Assembly: GCF_002355595.1 (NCBI RefSeq)
Contig: NZ_AP017422.1
Location: 2,542,001-2,606,000, forward strand
Direction: 5' to 3'
DNA from: Filimonas lacunae
GTDB taxonomy: Bacteria > Bacteroidota > Bacteroidia > Chitinophagales > Chitinophagaceae
Length of the DNA stretch: 64,000 nucleotides
Part shown: piece by piece, positions 1-9,113 of the stretch
How the letters are laid out: each line of letters opens with the position of its first letter
Position numbering within the stretch: the first letter of the stretch is position 1
Notes under the pieces: generated by a model
The model's input: only the letters and a program-made list of their open reading frames with translations
Told to the model about the DNA's origin: nothing
Database searches by the model: none
Made by a program: the position numbers and the translations under genes

Positions 1-810
1 ATCAAAGCGAAGTTTGTATTTATAGGTGCCGGTGGTGGTTCTTTACCCTTGTTACTGAAATCTGGTATTCCAGAAGGAAAAGGTTTTGGTGGCTTCCCGG
101 TAAGCGGCCAGTGGCTGAAATGTGTGAACCCTGAAGTGATAGCCAAACACGATGTAAAAGTATATGGTAAGGCTTCTGTTGGTGCGCCGCCGATGTCTGT
201 ACCTCACTTGGATACCCGTTTGATCAATGGCAAGAAAGCCCTGCTGTTTGGGCCTTATGCAGGCTTCAGCACCAAATTTCTGAAAAACGGAAGTTACCTG
301 GATTTACCATTAAGCATTAAGTTCAATAACATACGCCCGATGCTGGCGGTTGGTAAGGATAACTTATCGCTGACCAAATACCTGATTCAGCAAGTGCGTC
401 AAAGCTCTGATGATCGTTTGGAAGCACTGCGCGAATTTTTACCAGATGCGAAGAAAGAAGATTGGGAACTGGAAGTGGCAGGTCAGCGTGTACAGGTGAT
501 TAAGAAAGATGAAGAACATGGTGGTATCTTACAATTCGGTACCGAAATGGTAAGTGCAGCAGATGGTTCTATTGCCGCTTTATTAGGTGCTTCTCCGGGT
601 GCTTCTACTGCAGTTTCCATTATGGTGGAGCTGGTCGAAAAATGTTTCCCCAAAGAGGTCAAAAGCGAACAGTGGCAATCCAAGCTGAAGCAAATGATAC
701 CTTCTTATGGACACGCCCTGGATAAAGACGCAGCACTTTGTGAAAAAGTAAGAAACTGGTCAGCTGATGTGTTAGGTTTACATGCTGAGAAAGTTGCGCA
801 AACTGTGTAA
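1..810 (+). CDS. mqo: Malate:quinone oxidoreductase, C-terminal part (5' end outside window)
   Basis: FAD-dependent membrane-associated enzyme that oxidises malate to oxaloacetate and passes electrons to the quinone pool. The open frame runs in from base 1 without a start, so 269 residues of a family of about 500 are seen. Family-typical stretches are [12 protein letters not shown] at the window edge, [25 protein letters not shown] and, near the end, [15 protein letters not shown]. The stop is followed within 25 bases by a strong hairpin terminator, so this is the last gene of its transcript. The family assignment is firm; the missing N-terminal half holds the FAD-binding GxGxxG and cannot be judged. 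Confidence 0.95.
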   Translation: MKAKFVFIGAGGGSLPLLLKSGIPEGKGFGGFPVSGQWLKCVNPEVIAKHDVKVYGKASVGAPPMSVPHLDTRLINGKKALLFGPYAGFSTKFLKNGSYLDLPLSIKFNNIRPMLAVGKDNLSLTKYLIQQVRQSSDDRLEALREFLPDAKKEDWELEVAGQRVQVIKKDEEHGGILQFGTEMVSAADGSIAALLGASPGASTAVSIMVELVEKCFPKEVKSEQWQSKLKQMIPSYGHALDKDAALCEKVRNWSADVLGLHAEKVAQTV

Positions 811-831
811 AGTTTGCTTACTGATAAAACT

Positions 832-862
832 AAAGGCTGCCCCTTCCAGGCAGCCTTTTTTA
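832..862 (+). terminator. Intrinsic terminator after mqo
   Basis: Perfect 10-bp stem AAAGGCTGCC / GGCAGCCTTT with a 7-base loop, followed by a T-rich tract. It lies 22 bases after the mqo stop. Confidence 0.85.
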
Positions 863-896
863 TTTGCCCTTATTTAACAATTATTAATTTATTACA

Positions 897-1904
897 ATGG
901 AAAGAAAGCTAGCCTCAATTGTAATCATTGACGGCGTACAACCCATTCCCGGTGCAGATTTAATCCAGCTCGCTACTGTTAAGGGCTGGCAGTTAGTGAT
1001 TAAGAAAGATGAATTTCGTGTGGGCGACCATGCAGTCTACTGCGAAATCGATTCTTTTTTACCTGTAAAAGAAGAATTTGAATTTTTAAGAAAGAGCTCA
1101 TTCCGGAAGATGGGTGAGCAGGAAGGCTTCCGCTTGAAGACCATTAAACTGCGTGGACAAATTTCACAAGGTTTATTGCTGCCTGTGCGTGTACTTGGCG
1201 ATTACGAGTACACCCTGGGCGAAAACGTGGCAGAAAGGCTGGGCATTATCAAATATGAACCACCTGTACCTGCTTCGTTGGCAGGTTTAGTGAAAGGGCT
1301 GTTCCCTTCCTTTATGCATAAAACAGATGAAGAACGCGTTCAAAATCTGAGTGAGCAATACGAAGAATATAAAAAACATACTTTTTATATTACCGAAAAG
1401 CTGGATGGTAGCTCGGTTACCTACTACTTGAATAATGGTGAGTTTGGGGTATGTTCCCGCAACCTGGAATTGCTGGAAACAGAGGACAACACGCTGTGGA
1501 AAGTAGCCAGAGTAAACGATATAGAAAACAAGCTGCGTGCAACCGGCAGAAACCTGGCTATACAAGGCGAAATGATAGGAGAAGGAATACAGAAGAATAT
1601 GTACGGTTTAAGGGGCCAAACGGCTCGCTTCTTTAATGTATTTGATATAGACAAGTATCAATACCTGCCTATGGAAGAGTTTGTTCCTTTTATTGAAAGC
1701 CTTGGGCTGGAAACGGTTCCTGTATTAGATAACAGCTTTACGCTGCCCGCTACCATTGATGAGTTGCTTACCATGGCAGATGGTGCTTCTGTGTTAAGTC
1801 CTAAAGGAAAGAATGCGGAAAGGGAAGGGTTGGTAATACGGTCGCTGGACAGGAAGATTTCCTTTAAAGCGATATCTAATAAGTTTTTATTGAACGAAGG
1901 ATAG
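897..1904 (+). CDS. ATP-dependent RNA ligase, DraRnl (Rnl5)-like
   Basis: 335 residues. The nucleotidyltransferase signature is clear: motif I EKLDGSS with Lys168 as the presumed AMP-accepting residue, motif III around FFNVFD (245-250), motif IV EGLVIRS (310-316) and motif V SFKAISNKF (322-330). About 160 residues precede motif I and include a compact N-terminal domain (VQPIPGADLIQLATVKGW), the layout known from the Deinococcus radiodurans RNA ligase family, in which an OB-like domain lies N-terminal to the ligase domain. Expected role: sealing nicked RNA during repair. It stands alone after the mqo terminator; no kinase/phosphatase end-healing partner is adjacent. ATG at 897 gives the full family N-terminus. 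Substrate is inferred, not seen. Confidence 0.85.
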   Translation: MERKLASIVIIDGVQPIPGADLIQLATVKGWQLVIKKDEFRVGDHAVYCEIDSFLPVKEEFEFLRKSSFRKMGEQEGFRLKTIKLRGQISQGLLLPVRVLGDYEYTLGENVAERLGIIKYEPPVPASLAGLVKGLFPSFMHKTDEERVQNLSEQYEEYKKHTFYITEKLDGSSVTYYLNNGEFGVCSRNLELLETEDNTLWKVARVNDIENKLRATGRNLAIQGEMIGEGIQKNMYGLRGQTARFFNVFDIDKYQYLPMEEFVPFIESLGLETVPVLDNSFTLPATIDELLTMADGASVLSPKGKNAEREGLVIRSLDRKISFKAISNKFLLNEG

Positions 1905-2021
1905 CGCCAGGTGTGGTTGTCTTCATTGAAGGTATACCGTGCTGCCGTATTTAAAGCGTTCAAATTTTAAGGTGGCGGCAGCGGGTTGGAAGCTTACATT
2001 CGTAGTCTGAAGCAATTAGTT

Positions 2022-2528
2022 ATGGCTAAATATGTGTGTGAAAGTCCACCGGTTCCCGGTAATTATGGTATCATCCAGGTGTATAAACGCCAGGGTGTTA
2101 CCATTGCCCGTGTGCGTAACCCTTTGTGCGGGAAACGTGTGCAAACCGCTCCGGAATTTGCCGGCACCCGTAAATATGCTCAATTATTAGCTATTGCTTC
2201 GCCTTTGGCATCAGCTGTACACCAGGCTTTGCCAGCCAACCGTCAGCGCTCACATTATCAACAGCTGGCAGGTAAGGCTATTCAATGGTTAAAGGAGGGT
2301 AAAAGTGAAGTGGAGGTGCGTGTGTTGTTACAGGAAGCGGCTGAGGACATTCGTAGTGTATTGCAGCCGCAGCGTTTGAAAACAGGGAAGGCCAGGCGAA
2401 GTGTGAGAAAGAAAAGCGTGTTTAATAACCGCGTAGCAGTTATACCTTTTGCAAAGGTATCAAAAGTACATTACAGCAGAGAATTGCAACGGGGACAGAG
2501 TTCCTGTATGATGAAACTGCAAGTGTAG
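2022..2528 (+). CDS. Conserved-looking basic protein of unknown function
   Basis: 168 residues from the first ATG. A TTG at 1986 would add 12 residues that look like untranslated leader, so the ATG is preferred. The protein is rich in Arg, Lys and Gln, has no signal peptide or membrane segment, and ends in a strongly basic tail (RRSVRKKS). The first part (residues 1-60) contains NYGIIQVYKRQGVTIARVRNP, which looks like a small beta structure; the middle (70-120) is helical. I do not recognise the family. It lies 117 bases downstream of the RNA ligase with no obvious terminator between, so co-transcription is possible. A nucleic-acid-binding role is only suggested by the charge. Confidence 0.6.
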   Translation: MAKYVCESPPVPGNYGIIQVYKRQGVTIARVRNPLCGKRVQTAPEFAGTRKYAQLLAIASPLASAVHQALPANRQRSHYQQLAGKAIQWLKEGKSEVEVRVLLQEAAEDIRSVLQPQRLKTGKARRSVRKKSVFNNRVAVIPFAKVSKVHYSRELQRGQSSCMMKLQV

Positions 2529-2602
2529 CCTGATAGTAGCAGGAGGGGCAGCTATTGTGCAAAATAATATGAATTTTTATCTGTTTTGATTAATGATGCC
2601 TA

Positions 2603-3277
2603 ATGATGGAATACTCTAACCCACATACTATAGAACTTATTCCTGTTATTGAAAAATGGTGGCATAATGATCAACTGACTTCGCCTGATGGCTCCCTTTC
2701 TGAGGTGCCGGCAAAGTGGGAGCTATATAATCAGCAGGCAGCTGTGCTAGCGGGTTATACAACTCCATGGGTGCCATATAGCGAAGGACATCATTTATAC
2801 AGGTTTTCGGATTTTACGGACAATAATCTTGTCAAATTTATTCAGGAACATATTGGCGAAACGCTGGATGATGGTGGTGAATGGGATGATATAAGAGTAT
2901 TCAATGGTGGATTTGTTTTAAGGGTAGGCAATGAAGATCGCTTATTTCCAGGGTGCTGCTCTGATTTATTAAACATACACGACTGGGAAGATTTGGAAAA
3001 CTGCCAGGAAGGATATAGTTTTTTTAATGGTCATCCTGAACCTTATGTATCACAGAATATTGAATCCGTTACCATTGATTTGTCAAGAACGGATGAAAAA
3101 AGCTCTTATCATGGTACTGCTTCTCCTAAAATAATATTGAACAAGGTATTATTGAGAGAAGCTATTGTGCAGGCTAAGAAGAAATTGCAGGCATTTGCCG
3201 AAAGATTGAGTAATCTGGAACAAGCGCATCAGTTAGGAATCCCGGATATTGGGAGATTATTGGTGTGGAATGGTTAG
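2603..3277 (+). CDS. Hypothetical protein, acidic soluble
   Basis: 224 residues, or 223 if the second ATG at 2606 is used. The body is Trp- and Asp-rich (WEDLENCQEGYSFF, GEWDDIRVF, LFPGCCSDLLN), without signal peptide or membrane helix, and it ends in a helical segment (VQAKKKLQAFAERLSNLEQAHQ). This composition resembles small immunity-type or SMI1-like cytosolic proteins, but no diagnostic motif is visible and no toxin gene is nearby. It is bounded downstream by a strong bidirectional terminator shared with kup. Codon use and length support a real gene; function unknown. Confidence 0.6.
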   Translation: MMEYSNPHTIELIPVIEKWWHNDQLTSPDGSLSEVPAKWELYNQQAAVLAGYTTPWVPYSEGHHLYRFSDFTDNNLVKFIQEHIGETLDDGGEWDDIRVFNGGFVLRVGNEDRLFPGCCSDLLNIHDWEDLENCQEGYSFFNGHPEPYVSQNIESVTIDLSRTDEKSSYHGTASPKIILNKVLLREAIVQAKKKLQAFAERLSNLEQAHQLGIPDIGRLLVWNG

Positions 3278-3301
3278 TGATATTCGCAATGATGCCTATA
3301 A

Positions 3302-3340
3302 AAAACAAAGGCTGTCCTGAAAAGACAGCCTTTGTTTTTT
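3302..3340. terminator. Bidirectional terminator between convergent genes
   Basis: Stem of about 14 bp (AAACAAAGGCTGTC / GACAGCCTTTGTTT) with an 8-base loop and A/T tracts on both sides, placed between the ends of the 2603 gene and kup. Confidence 0.85.
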
Positions 3341-3350
3341 AGACACCTTT

Positions 3351-5300
3351 TTATTGCTCCCTCACCAACGGCGGATGCTCGGCGGGGCTTACGATTAATG
3401 GGTATTTCTCGATGGTAACGTTGCTTTTGTTGATGCCGAAGTTGACCATTTCTTTTACGCTCAGGTTTTTGAGGTTGAAATAGCTTTTCATGATAAAACA
3501 TTTCCAGAAAGGCATGGCTTTCGGGAAAGACAGGAAGGAGTCCATCAGCAGGAAACGGAAATCGCCAATCTTAGTATCCTGGTAGCATTGCTCGTATCGA
3601 TCTGAAAAATCTACTTCACTGGTTTTTACCAGTTCATTGGCTACCTGTTCAAAGTAATGATCAATCATAGGCTCTACTCTAAAGCCCAGGTTAAACTCAA
3701 TAAAATAAATATCGTTACGTACAATGGTATCGGCACGGTAGGTTAAGGCATAAGGTTCGTCTACTACGTTTACATGCACAAACCAATATACATCTGCACG
3801 TTTGGGGGCTTTAGACAATATAGAGTCCATAGCGGTTTTCTCTACTTTACGGGGTGAACCGGAGGTGGTAAGATATACCAGGTTAGTAGCGTATTTAGGT
3901 ATTCTTTCATCTGCACTCAGCTTCATTAACAGGGGTACATAGTCATCTATCAGCACCAGTTTGGTAAGTAGCTTTTTAATGCTACGGCCTTTATACCAGA
4001 TATACATGACCAGGAATAAACCTCCACCTATCAACAACGTAATCCAGCCACCTTCTGCTATCTTTTGAAAGTTGGCTATCAAAAAAGATAGTTCTATGGC
4101 CAGGAAAGTGCCTGTGATCAGCACTACCCATACCATGGCTACCCGCTTGTAGTGCAGGTAAAAGTTAATGAGCACGGTGCTCATGATCATGGTGAGGGTA
4201 ACGCTTAAACCGAAGGCTGCTTCCATACGGCTGGATTCTTCAAAATGCAGTACCATGGCTATACAACCTGCCATTAACGCCCAATTGATAAAGGGAATGT
4301 AAATCTGTCCTTTCATATTACCGGGAAATAATACTCTGTGGCGTGGCCATATATCCAGGCGGATGGCTTCATTTATTAAGGTGAAGCAACCGCTGATAAG
4401 GGCCTGGCTGGCAATGATGGTGGCCATAGTGGCAATACATAAAGAAGGCAGGTAAATAGCGTCCGGTACAATATGGTAGAAAGGACTTACCACGCCGGTT
4501 GTTTCGCCTACGTGATTGAGCAACCAGGCAGTTTGACCAGCATAACAGAGAATCAAGGTTACTTTAATATAAATCCAGCTTACACGAATGTTGTTTCTGC
4601 CGCAATGGCCCATATCGCTATATAAAGCTTCGGCACCGGTAGTACACAGGAAAATGCTACCCAGCAGCCAGAAGCCGCCTTTTGCTTTGGTAAGCATTAT
4701 ATAAGCATAGTAGGGGTTCAAAGCTTTTAACACACCGGGTGCCTGGCGCATGGCCATCAGGCCTAACACACCAATGAATGTAAACCAGATCACCATTACA
4801 GGGCCGAAGATCTTCCCGATCTTTTCTGTACCAAATTGCTGAAACAGGAATAGGATAACCAGGATAACGATAACAATAGGCACGGTGTTGATGTGCGGAT
4901 TGATCTTTTGCAACCCTTCAATAGCCGAAGCCACCGAAATCGGGGGCGTAATAATGCCATCTGCAATGAGGAAGGCACCACCTGCCATAGCAGGAAACAG
5001 CAGCCACTTGCCCGATACGCGGCGGATAAGCGCGTACAGGGAAAAGATGCCGCCTTCGCCTTTGTTATCGGCTTGCAGCGTAATGATCACATACTTTAAA
5101 GTGGTTTGGAAAAACAACGTCCAGAAGATAGCGGATAGCGCGCCCAGGGCGATGTCTTCTGTAATAACCTTGTCGTGAAAAACAGCATTGAGGGTATACA
5201 GGGGTGAGGTACCTATGTCTCCGAATACAATACCGATAGCAATTAATAACCCTGCAGCGGTAACACGCTTGTTAAACAGGGCGGGTGAAATTGAGCTCAT
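3351..5300 (-). CDS. kup: Kup-type potassium uptake permease
   Basis: 649-residue K+/H+ symporter of the KUP/HAK/KT family. The hallmark GDIGTSPLY is at residues 27-35 in the first membrane helix. About twelve hydrophobic helices fill residues 14-450, with family motifs GGAFLIADGIITPPISV, TTGAEALYSDMGH and SQALISGCFTLINEA. A cytoplasmic domain of about 190 residues follows. Length and order match the family. It is a single-gene transcript: the terminator is shared with the convergent gene and an intergenic region of about 150 bases lies upstream. Probable role: low-affinity constitutive potassium uptake in the inner membrane. Confidence 0.95.
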   Translation of the reverse strand: MSSISPALFNKRVTAAGLLIAIGIVFGDIGTSPLYTLNAVFHDKVITEDIALGALSAIFWTLFFQTTLKYVIITLQADNKGEGGIFSLYALIRRVSGKWLLFPAMAGGAFLIADGIITPPISVASAIEGLQKINPHINTVPIVIVILVILFLFQQFGTEKIGKIFGPVMVIWFTFIGVLGLMAMRQAPGVLKALNPYYAYIMLTKAKGGFWLLGSIFLCTTGAEALYSDMGHCGRNNIRVSWIYIKVTLILCYAGQTAWLLNHVGETTGVVSPFYHIVPDAIYLPSLCIATMATIIASQALISGCFTLINEAIRLDIWPRHRVLFPGNMKGQIYIPFINWALMAGCIAMVLHFEESSRMEAAFGLSVTLTMIMSTVLINFYLHYKRVAMVWVVLITGTFLAIELSFLIANFQKIAEGGWITLLIGGGLFLVMYIWYKGRSIKKLLTKLVLIDDYVPLLMKLSADERIPKYATNLVYLTTSGSPRKVEKTAMDSILSKAPKRADVYWFVHVNVVDEPYALTYRADTIVRNDIYFIEFNLGFRVEPMIDHYFEQVANELVKTSEVDFSDRYEQCYQDTKIGDFRFLLMDSFLSFPKAMPFWKCFIMKSYFNLKNLSVKEMVNFGINKSNVTIEKYPLIVSPAEHPPLVREQ

Positions 5301-5392
5301 GTTGGGGTATGTCAGTCTATTTTTGAGGGCGGAAATTTAGGACAGAATTGTTGTTGCTACCAAATTTCTTTACAGGCGGTTTGTAAAAAATG

Positions 5393-5424
5393 AAGGCGCC
5401 TCATGGATGAATGAGACGCCTTTT
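5393..5424 (-). terminator. Terminator after the fatty acid hydroxylase gene
   Basis: Near-perfect 12-bp stem AAGGCGCCTCAT / ATGAGACGCCTT (one mismatch). On the minus strand the right arm is followed by TTCATTTTTT. Confidence 0.7.
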
Positions 5425-5451
5425 CGTATTTATGGATCAATGGAGCAAAAA

Positions 5452-6078
5452 CTATTTATCGGAATGAAACACCTTGTCCCATATAGTGGAACTTACGCCA
5501 AACGCTTTATCGGGGTTGGCATAATGATGTATCATGTGGTGTTTTTTCAGGGCTTTGCCAAGGCGTGATTTAAAATTGTAATGATGCAGGATATAATGCG
5601 TCATATCATATACCAGGTAGCCGGTAATAAAGCCGGTGAAAAAGGCATTATTGCTGCCTGATGGCAACACCAGGTAAAACAAACTATAAAATAACAGGGC
5701 CAGGGGGATGCTTACCGAAGGGGGCATTACCAGCCTTTTGGCATCGTTGGGGTAATCGTGATGTACCCCATGCATAATAAAATGCAGCCGTTGCCCGGCT
5801 TTGGATTTGGGCACAAAGTGAAACACAAAGCGATGCAGTATGTATTCGGTAAATGTCCAGCAAGCCAGTCCTGAAAGCGCCAGTATTACCTGGATAATAA
5901 CAGCCAGGTTGCTTTGTGTATATGACAAATAAGCGGTGGTGGCAATTACCGGTATATACACAAACAGGGGCACTGAATAGTGTACTTTGGATAAGGCTTC
6001 CAGCAGGTTGTTGCTAAACATCCGTACCGATTCCCGTGAATTTGAAATATAGTTCCTCACTTTCCTTGTTTTCGGCAT
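5452..6078 (-). CDS. Fatty acid hydroxylase / sterol desaturase family membrane protein
   Basis: 208 residues from the ATG at 6078. A longer frame would run 40 bases into the upstream gene, so the shorter start is chosen. The di-iron histidine clusters of the family are all visible: HRFVFH, HGVHHDYPND, HYILHH and HHMIHHY, set among about four hydrophobic helices. Such enzymes hydroxylate acyl chains or related lipids in the inner membrane using O2 and Fe; in Bacteroidota they are plausible 2-hydroxylases for sphingolipid or ornithine-lipid acyl groups, which is inference. It probably follows the 6174 gene in one transcript, with a gap of 95 bases. Confidence 0.85.
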   Translation of the reverse strand: MPKTRKVRNYISNSRESVRMFSNNLLEALSKVHYSVPLFVYIPVIATTAYLSYTQSNLAVIIQVILALSGLACWTFTEYILHRFVFHFVPKSKAGQRLHFIMHGVHHDYPNDAKRLVMPPSVSIPLALLFYSLFYLVLPSGSNNAFFTGFITGYLVYDMTHYILHHYNFKSRLGKALKKHHMIHHYANPDKAFGVSSTIWDKVFHSDK

Positions 6079-6173
6079 CGAAGGTGAGGAAAGCGGCATA
6101 GGTAGGGAATGATAAATGTCAGCAGTGTGTTTGATTTTTATCAGCTTTTGTAATGCAGTCCTTACCAGGCAAG

Positions 6174-6692
6174 TTATTCCCGGTGCAGGAACATATACCA
6201 GTTCCATTCCCACGTTAAGCCATTATCGGTAGAAAAAGCCTGGCTCCAGGTGGGGTGCTCCGGGTTGGTGACATCCCAGCAGAATTGCACCAGCACTTTC
6301 TGTCCCTCCCAGGTATCCCTGCCGTAAAAACGGCCTACCTGGTTTTCAAAAGATCCTGTCACCGGTGCATCTAATTTGCCGTGGTTGCTATCGGCCCAGT
6401 AAATGCTCCATAACCGGGTAACGGGGTTAAACAGGCGCACCGTCATCCCTTCAAAGGGTTTACCATCAAGGGTGGTAGTAAAGGAATCGATATTGCCAAT
6501 GCCCTGTAATACTTTCCAGGCTTCCTGTTGTGCGGTAAACTCCAGCCATTGCTGGTTGTTGCTGAGGCGTGCAGCCAGTTTTTTATTGTGTACCTGCCAT
6601 TTGCCTGCAATAAAGTCAAAATCGGTTGCCGAAGAGCTGGCAGAAGGGGCGATAACCGGCTGGCCGGTAGTGTTGAACGATAGCTGCTGCAT
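6174..6692 (-). CDS. DUF1579-like / lipocalin-type small protein
   Basis: 172 residues, no signal peptide. The segment DFDFIAGKWQVHNKK (about residues 25-40) followed by repeated beta-strand pattern with WSIYWADS, TGSFENQVGRFYG and QFCWDV resembles the DUF1579 group of small beta-barrel proteins, often described as sugar-associated or of unknown role. Many Trp and Phe residues could line a ligand cavity. It is the first gene of a likely two-gene unit with the fatty acid hydroxylase. The family assignment is moderate and the ligand unknown. Confidence 0.65.
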   Translation of the reverse strand: MQQLSFNTTGQPVIAPSASSSATDFDFIAGKWQVHNKKLAARLSNNQQWLEFTAQQEAWKVLQGIGNIDSFTTTLDGKPFEGMTVRLFNPVTRLWSIYWADSNHGKLDAPVTGSFENQVGRFYGRDTWEGQKVLVQFCWDVTNPEHPTWSQAFSTDNGLTWEWNWYMFLHRE

Positions 6693-6853
6693 GATAGATG
6701 GTTTGTACAGGCAAAGTAAAAATGGCGGGGTGACAACCCTATGTCAGTGGAGAAAGCCGGGTATAAAATATTCTGTAATAATTTTTACCACTGGTTATGG
6801 CGGCAAGGATATAATGAATAATATTGTAATTGTAACACTTTGACTACCCCTAT

Positions 6854-7321
6854 ATGCTGCTTATATCATCCAATGATGTGCTGGAAGCCGAGATTGCTAA
6901 AGTGCCGGGTAAACCTGCGGTGCTGGAAGTGTTGTGGGATGGCGATTCGGAAGGCTGGTTTTTGTATGCTACGCTTTATTCCCTGCAAAGAAAGTTTTTC
7001 AGGAACAAAATGCTCATTCACCGTTTAGGGGTCATACGTTTTAATGGCGATCATAGCCAGTTTAACGGTACCACTCCTGACTGGCCCGAAGCAGCTTATG
7101 CCGTTATACTGGGCAGGCAAATGGCGGAAAAATATGATCTTACCTTTTATTTCCCTTCAGAAAAAGAGCCGGAGGATAACTGCCCCGGCTGGATGCAAAG
7201 GCACAAGGGGGTATCCTGTGCCGATTGCAATAAATTAATTCTGCCTGTAGTGGCTCCTGACTTGCCCAGGAACATTTGCTACAATTGTTATTTAAAGAAA
7301 GAGTACAGGAATAAGCGATAA
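6854..7321 (+). CDS. Hypothetical protein with C-terminal zinc-ribbon
   Basis: 155 residues. The first 110 residues are a mixed alpha/beta domain without recognised motif (SSNDVLEAEIAKVPGKPAVLEV region). The last 40 residues carry two Cys pairs, CADC and CYNC, about 20 residues apart, a pattern suited to binding one Zn. The tail is basic (KKEYRNKR). It is divergent from the 6174 gene and convergent with the lipid kinase. Function unknown; nucleic acid or protein binding would be usual for a zinc ribbon, but this is inference. Confidence 0.6.
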   Translation: MLLISSNDVLEAEIAKVPGKPAVLEVLWDGDSEGWFLYATLYSLQRKFFRNKMLIHRLGVIRFNGDHSQFNGTTPDWPEAAYAVILGRQMAEKYDLTFYFPSEKEPEDNCPGWMQRHKGVSCADCNKLILPVVAPDLPRNICYNCYLKKEYRNKR

Positions 7322-7329
7322 TAAGTGGA

Positions 7330-8256
7330 TTATTCAGTGGCCGGGGTTATGAGGAATTGTAGTTTACTTTCTGACAAGGTAATGTCCAGTGTAAGCGGTT
7401 GCTCTGCTATCAGCAGCTTATCATCCGCATGCAGGTATAGTTCACTGCTACTTATTTGTACCTGTTGAGCAGCCAGTGCGTGCAAGGAAAACACGGCATC
7501 TGTTGCATTATTCCTTAACTGATCTACGTAAGCCAGCAAGGTGCCGCGCTGGTTTTCGGTTATCAATATCACGTCTAAATAACCATCGCCCGGATCGGCG
7601 TGTGGGGCCAGGTGCAGATTTGGGCCAATGGATTGAATGTTCATTACTTCAGCCATCAGGTATTTGCCGGAATAATCTTTATTATCAATGGTGATAGTGT
7701 AATCAACGGCAGGCGCGGCCAGTATCAGGCTGTATAACAGTTCCAATGCTTTTTGCATTCTTTCTTCTGCACCGTCTATGACTTTATCAAACGGCTCCAT
7801 TTGCTGCATCAGTTTAGGGAAAATACCATAGCCAAATCCTTCTAAAAAAAACAGGGGTTTGGTGTATCCTGTAACCGTGCCGGTATCTACTTGTTTAATA
7901 TGATATGTGTGCCAGCTGTTAATAATGGCTTCGGTAGATTGCATCAGCCCCATCGTTTGTGCAATGTTATTAGCAGTGCCTAATGGAAGGATAGCGATAG
8001 GCAGGTTAGGTGTTTCGTTACAGTTAATGCTTTTGGCTACTTTACGTATGGTGCCGTCGCCGCCGGCAATAATATAAAAGGCCGCATCTTTACCCGCATC
8101 CTTCCAGTCATCGGTTTTTGTTGATAAATATCTACATTTAAAACCTGCGGCTTTAATGCTTTTAACTAATTGCTTTTGAGTGTGTTCTTCCTCGCCTGCG
8201 TTGGGGTTATGCAATATTTCTACTGTTTTCATTAGGTGGTGTTTATGATGAGCCAT
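7330..8256 (-). CDS. Diacylglycerol kinase-family lipid kinase (YegS/BmrU-like)
   Basis: 308 residues from 8256, or 300 if the ATG at 8232 (MKTVEILHNPNAG) is the real start. The first eight residues (MAHHKHHL) are not family-like, so 8232 is quite possible. The DAGK catalytic motif GGDGT is at residues 65-69, and the substrate-loop PLGTANN is at 91-97. A second beta-sandwich domain with DPGDGYLDV follows. The enzyme phosphorylates a lipid hydroxyl (diacylglycerol, sphingoid base or similar) at the cytoplasmic membrane. It is divergent from surE, with only 61 bases between. Confidence 0.85.
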   Translation of the reverse strand: MAHHKHHLMKTVEILHNPNAGEEEHTQKQLVKSIKAAGFKCRYLSTKTDDWKDAGKDAAFYIIAGGDGTIRKVAKSINCNETPNLPIAILPLGTANNIAQTMGLMQSTEAIINSWHTYHIKQVDTGTVTGYTKPLFFLEGFGYGIFPKLMQQMEPFDKVIDGAEERMQKALELLYSLILAAPAVDYTITIDNKDYSGKYLMAEVMNIQSIGPNLHLAPHADPGDGYLDVILITENQRGTLLAYVDQLRNNATDAVFSLHALAAQQVQISSSELYLHADDKLLIAEQPLTLDITLSESKLQFLITPATE

Positions 8257-8317
8257 ATAGATATACTGTATAAAAACGTACCAGTTTTGGTGGCATGATA
8301 ATAGAAGTTGTTCCCAT

Positions 8318-9067
8318 ATGAGAATACTGGTAACAAACGACGATGGTATTTATAGTCCGGGCATAGCGTGCCTGGCAAAAGTAGCCTCCCGCTTTGGAGA
8401 AGTAAGGATAGTGGCGCCTGATGTGGAACAGAGTTCTATGGGGCAGGCCATCACCGCTTCCCGTCCTTTATCTTATAAAGCATCACCCATTTCTTTTGAT
8501 GGGTTACAGGCATACCGTGTGAATGGAACACCGGCCGATTGTGTGGCATTAGGGATGCACCTGTGGGCTACAACTGATGTAGTGCTGTCGGGTATTAATA
8601 TGGGTACCAATCTGGGGAATGCCATGTGGCATTCAGGTACACTGGCTGCGGCTAAACAGGCTGTATTGCTGGGGTGCCGGGGAATAGCCGTGAGTACGGT
8701 AGCAGATAAAACCGAGCCTGATTTTGCAACGCTGGAGCCTTTTGTAGCCGAAGCGTTAACGATGGCTTTACAACATGATGATCCGGATTTGCATTTGATT
8801 AATATTAACCTGCCGCCTAACCCGGTAGGAATGAAATGGACACGCCAGTCGGTACGGTTTTACGATAACCAGGTGGTGCCGGGTACAGACCCTATGGGCC
8901 GTAAACATTACTGGTATACGGTGATACCATTGGAAGCAGCAGAAGAAGGAACAGACAGGTGGGCAGTAGAACAGGGATTGGTGTCTATCACTCCTTTGCG
9001 CTTAGACTTAACAGATGAAAAGGCACTGGCTAAAGCACAGCAATTACAGGCGGCTCTTTCCAGGTGA
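8318..9067 (+). CDS. surE: 5'/3'-nucleotidase SurE
   Basis: 249 residues, the usual SurE length. Metal ligands Asp8 and Asp9 in VTNDDGI, the Ser39/Ser40 region of APDVEQSSMG, and Asn94 in LSGINMGTNLG match the divalent-metal site. Other landmarks are NGTPADCVALG and HSGTLAAAKQAV. SurE hydrolyses nucleoside monophosphates and short polyphosphates and is linked to stationary-phase survival. It starts a probable two-gene unit with the small gene at 9114, 46 bases downstream. Confidence 0.95.
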   Translation: MRILVTNDDGIYSPGIACLAKVASRFGEVRIVAPDVEQSSMGQAITASRPLSYKASPISFDGLQAYRVNGTPADCVALGMHLWATTDVVLSGINMGTNLGNAMWHSGTLAAAKQAVLLGCRGIAVSTVADKTEPDFATLEPFVAEALTMALQHDDPDLHLININLPPNPVGMKWTRQSVRFYDNQVVPGTDPMGRKHYWYTVIPLEAAEEGTDRWAVEQGLVSITPLRLDLTDEKALAKAQQLQAALSR

Positions 9068-9113
9068 TATAACATTGTATGTCTATTAATAACATTATTA
9101 AAAACACATTTGT

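Noticed and set aside
5452-6213. Longer 253-residue version of the hydroxylase
   Set aside because: The extra N-terminus overlaps the upstream gene and has no family-like residues.
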